64,000 bases of DNA. Source: Sycobia sp. Sy_11 (Eukaryota; Arthropoda; Insecta; Hymenoptera; Epichrysomallidae). A program made the position numbers and the translations under genes. The first letter of the stretch is position 1. Each line of letters starts with the position of its first letter. The notes under the pieces were generated by a model. It had not been told where the DNA came from. It saw nothing but the letters and a program-made list of their open reading frames with translations, and made no database searches. The DNA lies in contig JACCIC010000152.1 of the NCBI GenBank assembly GCA_018907035.1, forward strand, positions 301,001-365,000. The letters are read 5' to 3'. Shown here one piece after another: positions 23,695 through 36,341 of this stretch.

Positions 23695-26600
23695 CTTTTT
23701 ATTTATTTTTGTGCCTTTGACACTTATTTACCTGTGTAATAATTTTAAAAAAATGGTAATTTAGTTTCCAATATAGATTATATACTTTTTAATTCGCAAA
23801 TATTAAGCTGTATACAAGGCAATTTATTTATACGTTTATTTAGTAAAATTCAATGTAATTATTTTCAAATTCTTTGTGAATCTTATCGAAGTAAATAAAA
23901 TTGACTTTCAATTTTACTAAAAATTATTATGATTTGTATAATTTTTTATAGCTCTTGTGAGTTACAGTAAAATTTCAAAAAGTAAGCGCTTATAAAAATC
24001 TAAATTTTACTTATCATTATTAATTTGATATAAATTATAACAGTTGTTTGATCTATATTATTAGATACACAATCGCAACTCTCTATATCCATGTAAGGGA
24101 ATATCAGGTTACATTCGCAAAGGAGATAAACTATATTCCCCTTTTCAACGATCAGTTGTTAAACTTGAGAAAGTAGCTGCATAACTACAGGGCCCGTATA
24201 GTTCACGCGATAATTTAGGGAAATTTCAATAAAAACAAACTATCTACATTGACTCTTTACGAAAATGTAACGCTGCAAATATTGTAAGTGTTTGCTCGTT
24301 TCTATACGTATAGAATTATAGATCCGAAAATATCTATGCTATATATCGACAACCTCTAATTAGTACGTGACATTAACGATGACATCAGCGAACTAAATAA
24401 TTGTCAATAGGAATTTTACTTGCCCGTATAAACATAAAGCATAAAGCCGTGTGTCTTCGCAGGTTAAGCCGTTGGATATTCTACGCACAATCAAGAGACC
24501 GTAATTATAATAATACCACCTGGACTTCGCAGCGTGTTTACCGCGTTGTAAATTGCTACCGTATATATCCGATGCACGATTACTCCTGCGTTATATACCG
24601 TCGACAATTTTTCACTTCACCCGCACAGAATTTCGAAAGAAATTCAGAATTTCCTCTACAGGATTAATAATTAATTGCTCTGGGATTTTGGCAATGCGGC
24701 TGTTTTTGTCATGCTCCGTAATGTCCCGGTTCCATCGGTGGTAATTTCGTTTGCCGATACAAGTACGTTTCCAAGACCATGGATTGGATCAAGAACCGAG
24801 TCACACGAATATTGATCTCGACAAGATTTTTTGACTAGGTATCATAAGAATCTTGGTCTTGGCTATACTGCATTGTTCAAAATCTCTAATGTATCAGAAC
24901 CTTCAATTTTATTTAAATATTCTCGATTATTACAAGACGAATCATTATCATCATAAAAAATACTTTTACCATATGTACGTGTATAATTACTTAAAATCAT
25001 TGTGCACTGTGCATTTCACGCGTATATTTATAATTTGTAATGAGTATATGACATAGTCAACGTACAGTTTGCATTGCTTAAACTATATTTCAAGCCTAAG
25101 CATGATCATACCAATGCGCAGATGTTGTTATTGGTTTGGTAGTATTCTAGCTATTTGTAAACTATAATTTTAAGTAATTATTAGTCAAATTTTCAAAATT
25201 AAACCCAATACTTTTCAATACCAAAACCAGACCGACAATACAAAGACAAAGACAATACTTTCTTCCACAATATCTTGTCGATACCAAAACTATATTTTAA
25301 TAAATATCATCTTGTCTGGGTTTTTTATTTGCGATTTTATTGTATGTATGGAAAAAATATTACTTATAAATATAATTAAAATTAAAGAAAGTTGAGAATG
25401 AGAAGGAGGAACAATGAGCGTATAGGAAGAGGAAACGCGCAAGGCGTGGCTATCTTTTGTGTGCGATCGTAAGAATTTGAATTCGCGCGGACGATCGAAG
25501 GCAATATCCTCGATTGAAAATTTACAGGAAAACATAAGGAACGTATGACTGATAAAAAGGGGGGTCAGCCGATTGCATTGACCTGATGAGACTTTTATCC
25601 AAGATATTTTGCTAATGTACTTTTTTTCTGTATAATACGTTCGTGGAAATCGTATCGATGCCCCCAAATAAAAACTCGCATGTTTCGCGCATTGCCCACC
25701 CGCGAAGACTGGCACCTTTCAATTTCTTCATGGCAAAGTAACATATTTCGTATTATTGGGTGGAATATACCAGTACAATTTTTAATCATTCTTCGTCAAC
25801 TAAATCACTTAGAGTGCGCAGAAGAGTAAGCATAAATCGTAATTTTGCCTCGAAATACTAAACACGTTCTATATCTGTTGGCGTAGAAGATTAATAATAT
25901 TCGCAATTTTACAATCGTAAAAATTATATTGTTCTCATACATACGTGCCGGATAAATACCCTATAATTACGCGAAAGGTTTCCGCGCGATAGATTGGCCA
26001 TTATATGTATCTCGAGGTATCTTATCGTATATTTCATACCGTTCAGCGTGTGTTCTATACGATAATATCGCACACAATAGTGTAATCATTGATACAGTAA
26101 CCCTAGTTCCTGACTACGCTCTCGGACATGATGATATAATGCTCCCTCTAGCAGTACCATAATATATGCTCTATAAAGGTATAATAACCCTAATCTTAAA
26201 TCTTTGTATGTTTTTTTTTTGTATAAAAAAATTACGTCAACGTGTTCTCTACACGGAAAGAAAATTTGAATGTTTCTCCTACCGACTCTACGTATACGAC
26301 AATCGTACGAAGTTCCTTTACGACAATCATGTTAGTACCATAATACCAAAATCGTATGTACTCTCCCATGATTCTATCTACATTGCTTATATATATCTTC
26401 TAAAATATATCAGATAAAGTTTGTTTCGATTATGCTGCCAATGCGCAAAAGTTTTGTATTTCTCGTGGATTGTCACATTTCGTCGCGTTGTTCAAGAAAA
26501 AACATATGACTTTTCAACGCTAAACGAATTTTGCCAGTCTTCGTCGGGCGCGTCTGTATACTGTTACTATTCCCGATATCAAGAAAATGATTAGAAAATA

Positions 26601-26742
26601 ATCGCTCAATTTAAGACGGCGCGGGCGTGATTCGATTAAAGTGGACTCTTTTCTTGCAAAGAGAACAATTTATTTGGTACAAGACAAGAAAATATTCTCT
26701 ATAAATTGTATATATTGGGATTATTTGAGTCTCGCCTAAATA
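22790..26742. other. Non-coding stretch, no gene recognised
   Basis: Mostly AT-rich, with an AT tract at about 23638-23691. Unique, GC-richer patches at 22900-23340 and 24440-24780 have no convincing exon structure. The frames at 24401-24744, 25290-25789 and 26166-26417 are not recognised. Confidence 0.45.
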
Positions 26743-27270
26743 AATTAAGCGAAAATTACCGCGACGGAATCAGCCGATGTTACGCGCGAAAGAGGCATTT
26801 ATAGAGTCCATTGCGTATACACGCGGGTCCGAACGGTTGGGTGTCAATAGAAAATAATTTATGAATGCTAATTAAATGGTATGCGTCAAATACGTAAATA
26901 TATTTTTTTATTTTAAATAAATAAATATTAAAGATAAAAAATTATTGACTTAATCGAGGAAACAAAATTAGAATAATTTATTATTGGCTTAATTTCTAGA
27001 TTTTCTGCTAGAATCGTCTAGTTTCTAGTGGTATATACCAAAATTAAGCTCGTTCCCTATTAAAAATGCTATTAAAAGTGGGACAAATCGGAACTAGGAT
27101 CAGGCTAGATTTCCCCTGGGTTCCTTTGATAAGGAAAACTCACCCGCTAGTTAGATTCTAAATTTCTACACGGTTTTATTTGGTACTTCCATGTTCTCGA
27201 TAAATTAAGCGAAAATTACGCGACGGAATCAGCCGATACGCGCGAAAGAGGCATTTTAGAGTGAACGGTG
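26743..27270. repeat. Duplicated unique segment flanking a repeat copy
   Basis: AAATTAAGCGAAAATTACCG followed by CGACGGAATCAGCCGAT, ACGCGCGAAAGAGGCATTT occurs at about 26743-26820. It occurs again with small deletions at about 27197-27260. A family E repeat copy (26850-27185) lies between the two. A related GGTTCTTCCATGTTCTCGAT block near 27340 repeats the text at about 27180-27200. This is a local duplication associated with the insertion. Confidence 0.75.
26850..27185 (+). repeat. Interspersed repeat family E, copy 1
   Basis: It shares an ordered set of blocks with 29612-30190: TAATTAAATGGTATGCG, a TTTTATTTTAAATAAATA block, TTAATTTCTAGATTTTCTG, AAGCTCGTTCCCTAT, GGACAAATCGGAACTAGGAT, AAGGAAAACTCACCCG and a terminal AATTTCTACACGG. 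It is uninterrupted, whereas copy 2 carries a SINE. No coding capacity is visible. The class is unknown. Confidence 0.8.
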
Positions 27271-27662
27271 TTGGGGTCAGCGCGCGTCGATGCTCAGAAC
27301 GTCCGATGGTATATCTTTTACCCCCCCCCGTCGCTATTTCTGGTTCTTCCATGTTCTCGATGACGATATTTTATGATGTATCGATGGAACGATACACATT
27401 TCTTATATAGATATTCCGCATAGTTTAATACAGAGCGCTCGAAGCCCTTTATTTTCGAACGAGGGTTGACTTATATAGTCTTTTGGCGCCCGTCCTCGTG
27501 CGCGGACGTTCCTCCCTTGCTTTAGACGAAATACAGTTTCGAAGCTTAATACTTCTCCACTCTTGTATTTTCTATTTTCACTTCCTCGCGTTCTAAATAT
27601 CATACTATTTTATTATATAGCGACACTACATTCCAATAATAAATTAATGTAATACAAAAAAG

Positions 27663-27988
27663 ATATATATATATATATATATATATATGATTACACAGTA
27701 AGCATGTTAATTCTATATAACATGTGCGTGCGCGAGCGTGCACGCTATGAAGTCGGTCGAGGAATAGAACGTGAGAAATCCCTCCTGCAAAAGGAATATA
27801 TATATATATATATATATATATACGTACTTCGATGTACCCGGTGGGCGCGCGTCTCGGTCGGTCGAATTTCCTTCATATATCACCTACGCAATACACTAAA
27901 TACACGAAGCAGGACCAACTACACTGCGCATGCATCGCTCGCTGATGGGTGTTTCAGCGCGCGGGTCCGCACTGTACAATATATTGGG

Positions 27989-28045
<57 letters not shown>

Positions 28046-28367
28046 GATAAGAATCTCCAAGATGTCTGCGCTCGGTCGCTGCGACGTATGCATGCGATCT
28101 ATTTAATGCACATTTGTACACATATACGCCAGCGTACGGGTACACAAATACACGCGCGCGCTCATGTACATATACATAAATATATACATAAACCCATGCA
28201 TATATATGTATATGTATATATATGCGTGTGTGCATATAACGGCCGTAACGCACGCAAGACTGACGAGAAGGCTCGACGTGATTGCCCTATCGTATATAGA
28301 AGCATATACGAGTGCGTTAACTTATGGGTATATATGCGCACACACATACATACATACATACATACAT

Positions 28368-28413
<46 letters not shown>

Positions 28414-28710
28414 GATTCCATAATCGCGGGGGTACACTGGATTATTATATACAGTGCGCGCGCACGCACTAACAAGAGCGAATGAAGCTCGGTTCAATAA
28501 TAATAATAATAATCCTTTTTATTTCGTGTATGTTTTGCGAATATATTTGCCCCCTCCCCCCGCCCGCCTTTGAGCATCAATCTCATCAAAAGTGAAAAGC
28601 CGCGCCTCTACTAATGAGCGTGAAATTTTAAATTTGACCAAAGTAAAGTGTTATATGTTTTAAATTATTTCGTTTTTGCCTCGGCCAGAATAAAAGTAAA
28701 ATATATACCT

Positions 28711-28769
<59 letters not shown>
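27663..28769. repeat. Microsatellite cluster (AT)n, (CATA)n
   Basis: AT runs at about 27663-27689, 27798-27822, 27991-28043, 28371-28411 and 28716-28769, plus CATA repeats at about 28346-28366. The 239-residue plus-strand frame at 27704-28423 and its neighbours are built from these repeats and are not considered genes. Confidence 0.95.
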
Positions 28770-28773
<4 letters not shown>

Positions 28774-28954
28774 CCTGCGTCATTTATCCCGATATTTATC
28801 AGCAGTCCTATAAGTACCAAAAGTCCAAAAACTTCCCCTTTTCACGCAATTCTCCGCGATATAAAGAACTTCGAATGGAGTAATATTCTTAATTATTTAT
28901 TTCAAAATTTCCATTTATCGCTCAGGTAATATAATTAGAATTATAGATAAAAAT

Positions 28955-29215
28955 TATCGATCGTTATAATGAGTCAAAATATTGATAATTCTGCCAACGT
29001 TTCGCTGAGAAATTGCAAGTAGTATATAAAACATACATCTTGAACTTGTTACATTTGTCAGTTCTTCTAGGAAACTTTAATTTTAGCATTAATATAGAAA
29101 TATTACATTGACAGATATTATTGAGCCTTAAAGAGGATAACGAATTTATATTCTCGAATCATTGGAAAAATTATAAATATTTTGACTCATTATAAATATC
29201 TTTACCATAAAATGT
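28955..29215. mobile_element. Foldback MITE, about 0.26 kb
   Basis: GTTATAATGAGTCAAAATAT with its flank at 28963-29000 is matched in inverse complement at about 29165-29210 (ATATTTTGACTCATTATAAA). The arms extend about 40 bp with few mismatches. The interior is AT-rich and non-coding. Confidence 0.75.
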
Positions 29216-29454
29216 TAAAAGACACTTTGTCATAATTTCACAGGTTTCTTGACAATCAAATATAATCACTATTCGGCGGGGGGGGGGGGCTTGAAAATAC
29301 TTAAACAAGAACTAAGATAAACTTAGTTGGGTGATTTTTCTTTGTATTTTGCACAAGCATTTTTATATCCTCGAAATTGGAAGAACTATATATCCTTTAT
29401 CGGCCGATGGAAAAAATATTTTTTAATTATTTCCTTTATCGCCATTATATATAT

Positions 29455-29520
29455 ATACTTTTATAGTGATATCAGTGCAGTTAGAAACATCTAGCTTGCG
29501 AATCGTAGAGTTGTGAGTTC
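29455..29520 (+). repeat. Possible tRNA-like SINE head fragment
   Basis: A GTGCAGTTAGAAACATCTAG block is followed by TAGAGTTGTGAGTTCGAGGA, resembling the spacing and B-box (GTTCGA) of a tRNA-derived promoter. The A-box is weak and no body or tail is defined. Confidence 0.25.
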
Positions 29521-29611
29521 GAGGAGGTTTTTAACGTTAAAATTTACAATAATTAGTGTACAAAAAATATATTATTAATTGTTGATTGTAAATCGTATAA
29601 GTAATAATGCA

Positions 29612-30190
29612 TATAGAAAGTAATTTATAAATTCTAATTAAATGGTATGCTTTTTTTTTATTTTTTTTATGTTATTTAACGTCGCTCTATTTATGCTTCC
29701 AAATATCGGTGCTAATCAGCGACGGAGGTCTTGGATGTGTTTGTAAACAAAGCACATGTAAATTATTACAGCGGTGCCTGTGTCAATCGGTCGAGACCGG
29801 GATTCGAACTCGGATCACCAAGTTACTAGTCCTTCGCAGGCTATCGAGCCATCCTAGGCCTCTTAAATAGTATGCGTTACCTAAATACCTAAACATATTT
29901 TTTATTTTAAGTAAATAATAATTAAAAGAGCCAAAAACTTATTTACTTAATGGAAGAAAGAAAATTGAAGCAATATATAAATCGTATTAATTTCTAGATT
30001 TTCTGACCAGCTTCTAACTTGGTAGACCTACCAAAATCTAAGCTCGTTCCCTATATAAAATGCCAATAAAAGTGGAACAAATCGGAACTAGGATGGGACT
30101 AGATTTTCCTTCTTGATCCTAACATTTAATAAGGAAAACTCACCCGATACTAGTTAGATTCATCAAGAATCAATTTCTACACGGGATATC
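29612..30190 (+). repeat. Interspersed repeat family E, copy 2 (interrupted)
   Basis: The same element as 26850-27185, split by a SINE at 29651-29862. After the SINE the family text resumes with TTAAATAGTATGCGTTACCT and continues to CAATTTCTACACGGG at about 30160-30187. It is slightly longer at the 3' side than copy 1. Confidence 0.8.
29651..29862 (-). mobile_element. tRNA-derived SINE with 13-bp target-site duplication
   Basis: On the minus strand the head reads GGATGGCTCGATAGCC (A-box-like, near 29840-29855) then GATCCGAGTTCGAATCCCGG (B-box, near 29796-29815), the RNA polymerase III promoter pair of a tRNA. The opposite end is a T-rich run on the plus strand (29651-29668), that is, an A-rich tail. 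The flanks TTAAATGGTATGC (29638-29650) and TTAAATAGTATGC (29863-29875) are a 13-bp duplication with one mismatch. It is not a functional tRNA gene, because no acceptor-stem pairing is evident and it has a non-tRNA body. Insertion was into family E copy 2. Confidence 0.85.
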
Positions 30191-30194
30191 TACG

Positions 30195-31545
30195 TAACTT
30201 TTCGATACTTGTTCATCCGCAAAATTTTAACTCCTAAAAATCCGAAGTACATGTAACAAGGGCGAAAAGTATATACTATATGTTATGTGGAAAAAATATA
30301 TAAATTATTATTCAGTATTAATATTCTGTCATACTATAGTATGATATAATGTTTACGTCGTTTTTAGTTGCGCGAGTTATAAGTTGATCTTAAGGCTACC
30401 TAACCATTATTCGATGAACTTTAATCATTGATCCAGCGAGCCCTTATAAATCCCAATCTACTTCGAACCTCCATTTACAAGAATTTTCCATTTGCGGAGG
30501 AATTGAATTAGGAGGTGAATAGACTCACGGCAAATCCGGCTAGCCGCCGTTCGAACATCGAACATGTAGTACTGAGCTGAAAAATAGGTCCGTGGCTTTG
30601 GACGTTATACGCGCGGATCACTGTAATCTAGTTTTCTCACGCCTCACTTTTTACCTGACGAAACACGAGCGAATCCTTTACTATTGCCATTTAACTCGCA
30701 TACATCGTTAGAGATATCCACCGTTTGAATAAAATACACGAGTGCGTGCGCTTGCGGGAGGTAGCCTGATTTTCAAGGGTTTTCAAATTTTTTAATAAAA
30801 CTTATTATCGCGCGGATGAAATGTACAACAGAATCTATGCAATAGAACGTACTCTTACTTTGACACGCAAAGGATAATTTTCGATCATTTTCTAATTATA
30901 TATTCTATTATATATTCTTTGGTGCATAATGGAATATTACATTATACGTTGGTAGTCTATTTTAACTGGCCAAAATATTGGCATACAATGTTATGACTAT
31001 GTTATGAATTTTGATACATCCATAAGCGATCAACGTTTAAAAATAAAGTATATAGACCTCTTGCTAATTGGAAAAAAAAAATTTTGTTACGAAAGTCTAA
31101 TACTGAACTAATTTTGACTTGACGCTAGTTTAAAAAAAAAGATCTAAAAATATACGCTTCAAGGCCACTACTGTTAGGAACTATATAATTTCAAAGTGCA
31201 TAAGTACGGAAAATTTTTTTTTACTGTTAAAATATAATCAAAGAAAATCGAAAGGTTACTACGTCCGCATGGATGAACGATCGAACGTATGGTATAATTG
31301 GAAGCATATAATATTGATGCTCTATATTTATAGATTAGTCCAGATAAAAGGTACTTATGATCTAAACAATCTGCGCTTAGTAGCGCTTTGTACATAGCCG
31401 CGAAATTCATAAGACAAAAATGCGGAAAGGACATATTTGACAACCTAATATATATATAGTAAATTATGGATAGTATATTTAACTGTAATAAAATATTACA
31501 GAACACGTGACTATATATTATAAGAAGTATACATATGTACGTAAT
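30195..31545. other. Non-coding, nothing recognised
   Basis: Mixed AT-rich sequence with a moderately GC-rich, unique patch at 30400-30760. The minus-strand 135-residue frame at 31174-31581 starts inside the hAT end and has no recognisable domain. Confidence 0.45.
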
Positions 31546-32798
31546 CAGGGCCGGCCGTAGCCATATGACCGCCCTGTGCAAGAAATTATTTCTCGTGCCC
31601 TGTGAGATCGGGAAATAGAAATGAAATTAGAAAAGAAATTTGTGTTGTTTAAAGAAAAATGTGAACTCAAGAATTTTTTTTAATGTACATTTTAAAGGTC
31701 TGAATATTATGCCAATATGTTAAAATAATTATATTTTGAAATATATTTTTTTTCACAATACAAGAGTTTTGATTTGCTACGTTAGATATTAATGTTCAAT
31801 CTCTCGCGAATAATTTTGGTAATTAAATTAATTTTTCTGACTTTTATATATGTTTGGATTAAGTTTTAAAAATCCGTTGGAAATCAAGTTTTCTGAAAAA
31901 CTACTTTTCAATTGATAACCAAACTAAACAATTTAATATTACAAATTGTTCTTATGTCAATTGTTTTAAATTAAATTCTGAAAACATTTTATCGGTCTTA
32001 GAAACTTTATAATTATAATATATTAACTAAAATAATGACAGTCAGACTGTACTTGTTTATTATAACCCTCGTGGAATCTGAAATAAAACCTATCACTAAA
32101 AATAATTTATAGTAAAAATTAAAAACAATAAATATAATAAAATTAATAAAAATAATAAACTATAATCTGTGTTAGTGAAGGACAATCTGACTGCTCGCAC
32201 CACCATATTTTCTCCTACGGTTCGAAACGGCTACGGTTTGAAACGTCAAACACCAGATTTATTTTATTATTATTTTATTTTATTATTTTTAATTTAAACA
32301 ATTTAAATTTTCTTCACTTATTGCAGAGGATAAATATATGTTTTTATTACATTTAATTTTGAGAAACCTGGTACACGAGTAGCTACTGTAATAATAATAG
32401 GTTTTGTTGATAAAATGCCGTAGATAATCCATACAGTAGGAAATGAATTCATTACGTTTTGCATACCTATAATAGTCTGAATCAATGCGTAATATCTGTA
32501 ATTCTTTAGAAAATCTAAGGCATTCCTTTACTAAGTTCGCACATGTAGCCCAATGCCGATCGATTAATATGGCCCGAATTTGCTTCTACGATATTAATGT
32601 TAAATAATGCATTTTAACCTTACTGTTAATTATACTCCAAAATGAAAAAAAATTTGAATTGTTATAATGAAGACATCAACTTCACGTGTTCATTCTCCTT
32701 CGATCATTCAATTTTACAGCGTTCCTCGCGTTTTCCCTCTCTAAGCCCTTGCGACCTGTGTAAATGCGCTCGTTGCACAGCCCAAAACCCCGGCCCTG
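31546..32798. mobile_element. Non-autonomous hAT-like element, about 1.25 kb
   Basis: The left end CAGGGCCGGCCG...GCCCTGTGC and the right end GCACAGCCCAAAACCCCGGC-CCTG are inverted repeats sharing CAGGG-CCGG and GCACAG. The outer 8 bp are TACGTAAT (31538-31545) and TATATAAT (32799-32806), 6 of 8 identical, as expected for the 8-bp duplication of hAT elements. The CAGGGCCGGCCC-type end is common in hAT elements (established knowledge). No transposase frame is present. A family D MITE fragment is nested at 31983-32265. Confidence 0.7.
31983..32265 (+). mobile_element. MITE family D, copy 2 (right end lost), nested
   Basis: It matches 2945-3215 in order: TTTTATCGGTCTTA, AATATATTAACTAAAATAATGACAGTCAGACTGTAC, CTGAAATAAAACCTATCACTAAAAATAA, GTGTTAGTGAAGGACAATCTG and CACCACC. 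The GTTTCGAACCG...CAGGA motif is rearranged here (TACGGTTCGAAACGGCTACG near 32218), and the right inverted repeat is missing. Confidence 0.75.
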
Positions 32799-33154
32799 TA
32801 TATAATATTTATAGATAGTACCATTCGTACAGCATCGGGCGCAATCGTCGTCAGCGCCATTTGAAAATTATATTCTCCGCTAGGGCGCGCGCGCTCGCGA
32901 CGACCGACAGCTCGTTCCTCCTGACCCCACGGTGCGCGAGTATCGCATTTTCTCGACTATTATTATGTGACACATATGGCGCTTATCTTGACGCTTAAAA
33001 GCGACTATTTCCCGCACGTACAGAAAATACGGGCGATAAGATCGGCTCGCTTCGCTTGTTTCGATTATACGCGTATAAACAGTCGTTTATGCAGCAATAA
33101 GTGCGGGGACCCCCATGTATTATATGCGGTCCTTGCTTGCCGCGGGTCTAAATG

Positions 33155-33188
<34 letters not shown>

Positions 33189-33797
33189 ATATAAAGTAGG
33201 GTTGATAGTTTTTGGAAAATAATTTTACAGGTATATATATAGCATATGGAATGTATACGTATTACCTGCGGTGCATATCGCGGAAAAAAGACTGGCTTAC
33301 AGGAGATAATGAAGATAACGACTGACTTACTGGTCTGAATGGTGATGAACGACCTTTCTTTATTGATAGTCTGCTTTTTTCGTTCACCAAATTCTCCATC
33401 GGAGCTCATCGTTGTTTTGGTTAATCTCGTGAATTCAAATATTTCGCGAAGAAATACAGAAGGTCACAGACCTTATTATTGTTATATGTTTCACTTACAT
33501 GTCTTCTTTATTCCTTCTCCCTTTCGTTCTTAATCTCTCTCAATGTCTACGGATATATTTAATTAAATATTTTTTCAAACATACGCGAAAATCTATTGAT
33601 ATATGTTTCATTCTTGCAGTATATCCACAAGTCTATCTTCAGAGGATTTAAAAATAATTTTTCTTGTATGGCAATTGAAAATATGAACGTTTTTTTATGC
33701 AAAGCACAAAAAACTATTCGCAACTTTACGAAATACATCTGAACTTTATATACGACTTCCCCTATTTACTACCGATCTGGTAATGCAAATAATTATG

Positions 33798-33855
<58 letters not shown>

Positions 33856-34241
33856 TGTGAACGTGAGTAGCCATCAAAAATATTCATTTCCTTCTACAGA
33901 AACACACATACACACACGTATGAATTTACGCACTTTATATATAAGCTTACAATGTACCTTAGGAACGGTATAGATAGCGTAAAACGAAGGACTATGCGAT
34001 ATCGTTGCAATATGGGCTCGTAAAACAATAGCCGCGAACTCGCGGGTCTTGCATAAAGTGAGGAGGGCTGCGCCCTGGAGAACATGCGGAGAATGGGCCT
34101 AGCGCCCATGCATACTATACCTATGCATGCGAATGTATTATGTACGTACATGTTTCGTACATGTATATACATACGCACATGTGCACGTATATATGAATTT
34201 CGGGGTTGCGGCCTCGCCGTCGCATTATCACACACAAACAC

Positions 34242-34289
<48 letters not shown>

Positions 34290-34425
34290 CATTTATCGCT
34301 GAAATACTGCCGCGCTATGCAATTTTACACGAACGTCGACGTTTCGTTCCGGCCGTTCCTCGGCGCTCGCGACGCGACAAGTGCGCCCCTTCCTCCGGCC
34401 CCGCATAACATACGGGCAAGACTGG

Positions 34426-34488
<63 letters not shown>

Positions 34489-35300
34489 CTTTTTCACTGC
34501 TCGACAGTTTGTATGGAAGTGTGCGCGTGTACGTATAAAAAAATGCCCAAGCTTCTTCCTCGTGGAGCGAAACAAAGGCGAATTAACGCTTCTATATATA
34601 TAGTGACATGTCCGTACTCGAACATTAATTCTATCACCACTAATTCGTTAATCCAATTTTTTTCCTCCCTTTTAATGTCATTCATCCCGATCTGTCAGAA
34701 AAGAGGAGGATGGACTATTTACTAAGGAACGACTGAAATAATCGCCTGCTCTGAAATATTATAAAATAGAAATTTAGAAAGACTAAAGTGTCCGTAATTT
34801 CACTTTTTTAGACGCTCCACATTTACGCTTCGATCCGAATCTGCGTTTCCTCTATGCTGCACGGAGCCTATGTAATATGTATAATAGACAAATCGACAAG
34901 TCTTCAGAAAAAGATATAGAAAAACAATTATCTTGGCTAAATTTCTTTCTTTGTTCCTCAAGCTCTGATCGCCTTCTAGGCCAATACGCCTTCAGAGACG
35001 CAGGTAAAAGTAATGAAAGTAAGTTCATTTGAGAGTCGTCACCTTTCTCAATTGACGTAAGAACAGATGTCGGTTGAGTAGTTTCTATTTTTTTCTCCTT
35101 CCTTCTCGCACTGCAATCTGTAAATAATAAGCGGTCGGTCGAGGCGAAATCCGGCGAATACGGGCCGCGTTACAATTTCAATTCCTCCCATTTGAGCTGC
35201 TGTAACAATGCGATGAACACAACTATTAGAAGAAATATTCGGTATTTTATTTCTTTCTAGATATATGCGAAATATTTAAAGAATACAAATTGAATAAATA
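32799..35300. other. Non-coding with microsatellites and a CpG-richer patch
   Basis: A unique, CpG-richer segment lies at about 32820-33150. Simple repeats are (CA)n at about 33156-33186 and 33808-33852 and AT runs at about 34247-34287 and 34427-34485. Frames over 33.9-34.7 kb are repeat translations. The 34900-35300 interval has no recognised feature. Confidence 0.6.
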
Positions 35301-36276
35301 TGGTAGCACATCGGTGCACTTTAGGCTATATAACATTTTAGAAGCTCGTTTTTAAAAGTGGATATATATACATTAAAAAAAAAAAAGAAAAAAAAAAAAA
35401 GAAGCGGAAGCGAAGTAATCGCTAGGAAGTCGATATATGCCGATAAGCTATCCGTGAAATGCCGATAGGATGGACGTAGCCCGTCGGTGTTTCGTGAGAG
35501 AAAACTACCGACGCGTATATATATTATAATACATTTCGCGACCCACATGCTTAAATCGTTAAAAATTTCAGTGTGCGTAACGCGTATATTATATATGTAT
35601 TATGTATACGATAGTGTACTTATAACCGGCGGATTTTTCTCACGATACTGTCGACAATCAGGATTGGTACAAATAATGTGCTTTTGAAAAATAATTATCA
35701 GCTATAGGCACAAAGATTTTAATGTAAATCTAACTGTAATTGTTAATTGATATCAAATACATATTGTCAATATGCAGAAAATTCACATATCGCATGTTTA
35801 AAAAAAAAAAACTATTTTTCAATCATAAGCATGCATATTTCATTAATGCATTGTGCTTAAATAATTTTATAGTTTATCGTACGAATTCTTTGAATATTAT
35901 TCCACTGAATTTTCATTATTTATTTTACATAAGATTATCATAATTAACGTATAAATAAAATAATGATAAACATCCGAAATCTTTTATATTAAATGATATT
36001 ACTAATTAAAATATCTCTTAAAACATTTTTATCTTTATTATAAAAAAAAAAATCGACTTCACTACTATTTATATTGATGTCCTCCGATTTACAAACCGAC
36101 ATCTTGTGTACCGAGGTTAAAATATTACATCCCCTACATGTACAAAAACAATAATCAATTTAGAAGTGTATAAAAAATATTTCATTTCTTTTTAAATGTT
36201 CATGCCGAAGTCGCTTTTTTACCGACTGAGCAAAAATCGTATATTCCTCACAGTAATATATACAATATATAAATAT

Positions 36277-36341
<65 letters not shown>

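Noticed and set aside
27704..28423. 239-residue plus-strand open frame, and similar long frames at 9362-9880, 53565-54329, 61909-62457 and elsewhere
   Set aside because: They consist largely of Tyr-Ile, Cys-Val or His-Thr runs from dinucleotide repeats and exist on both strands. No domain or splice support.
29796..29855. Minus-strand tRNA gene
   Set aside because: A-box and B-box are present, but cloverleaf pairing of the acceptor stem is not evident and the sequence continues into a SINE body with an A-rich tail and target-site duplication.
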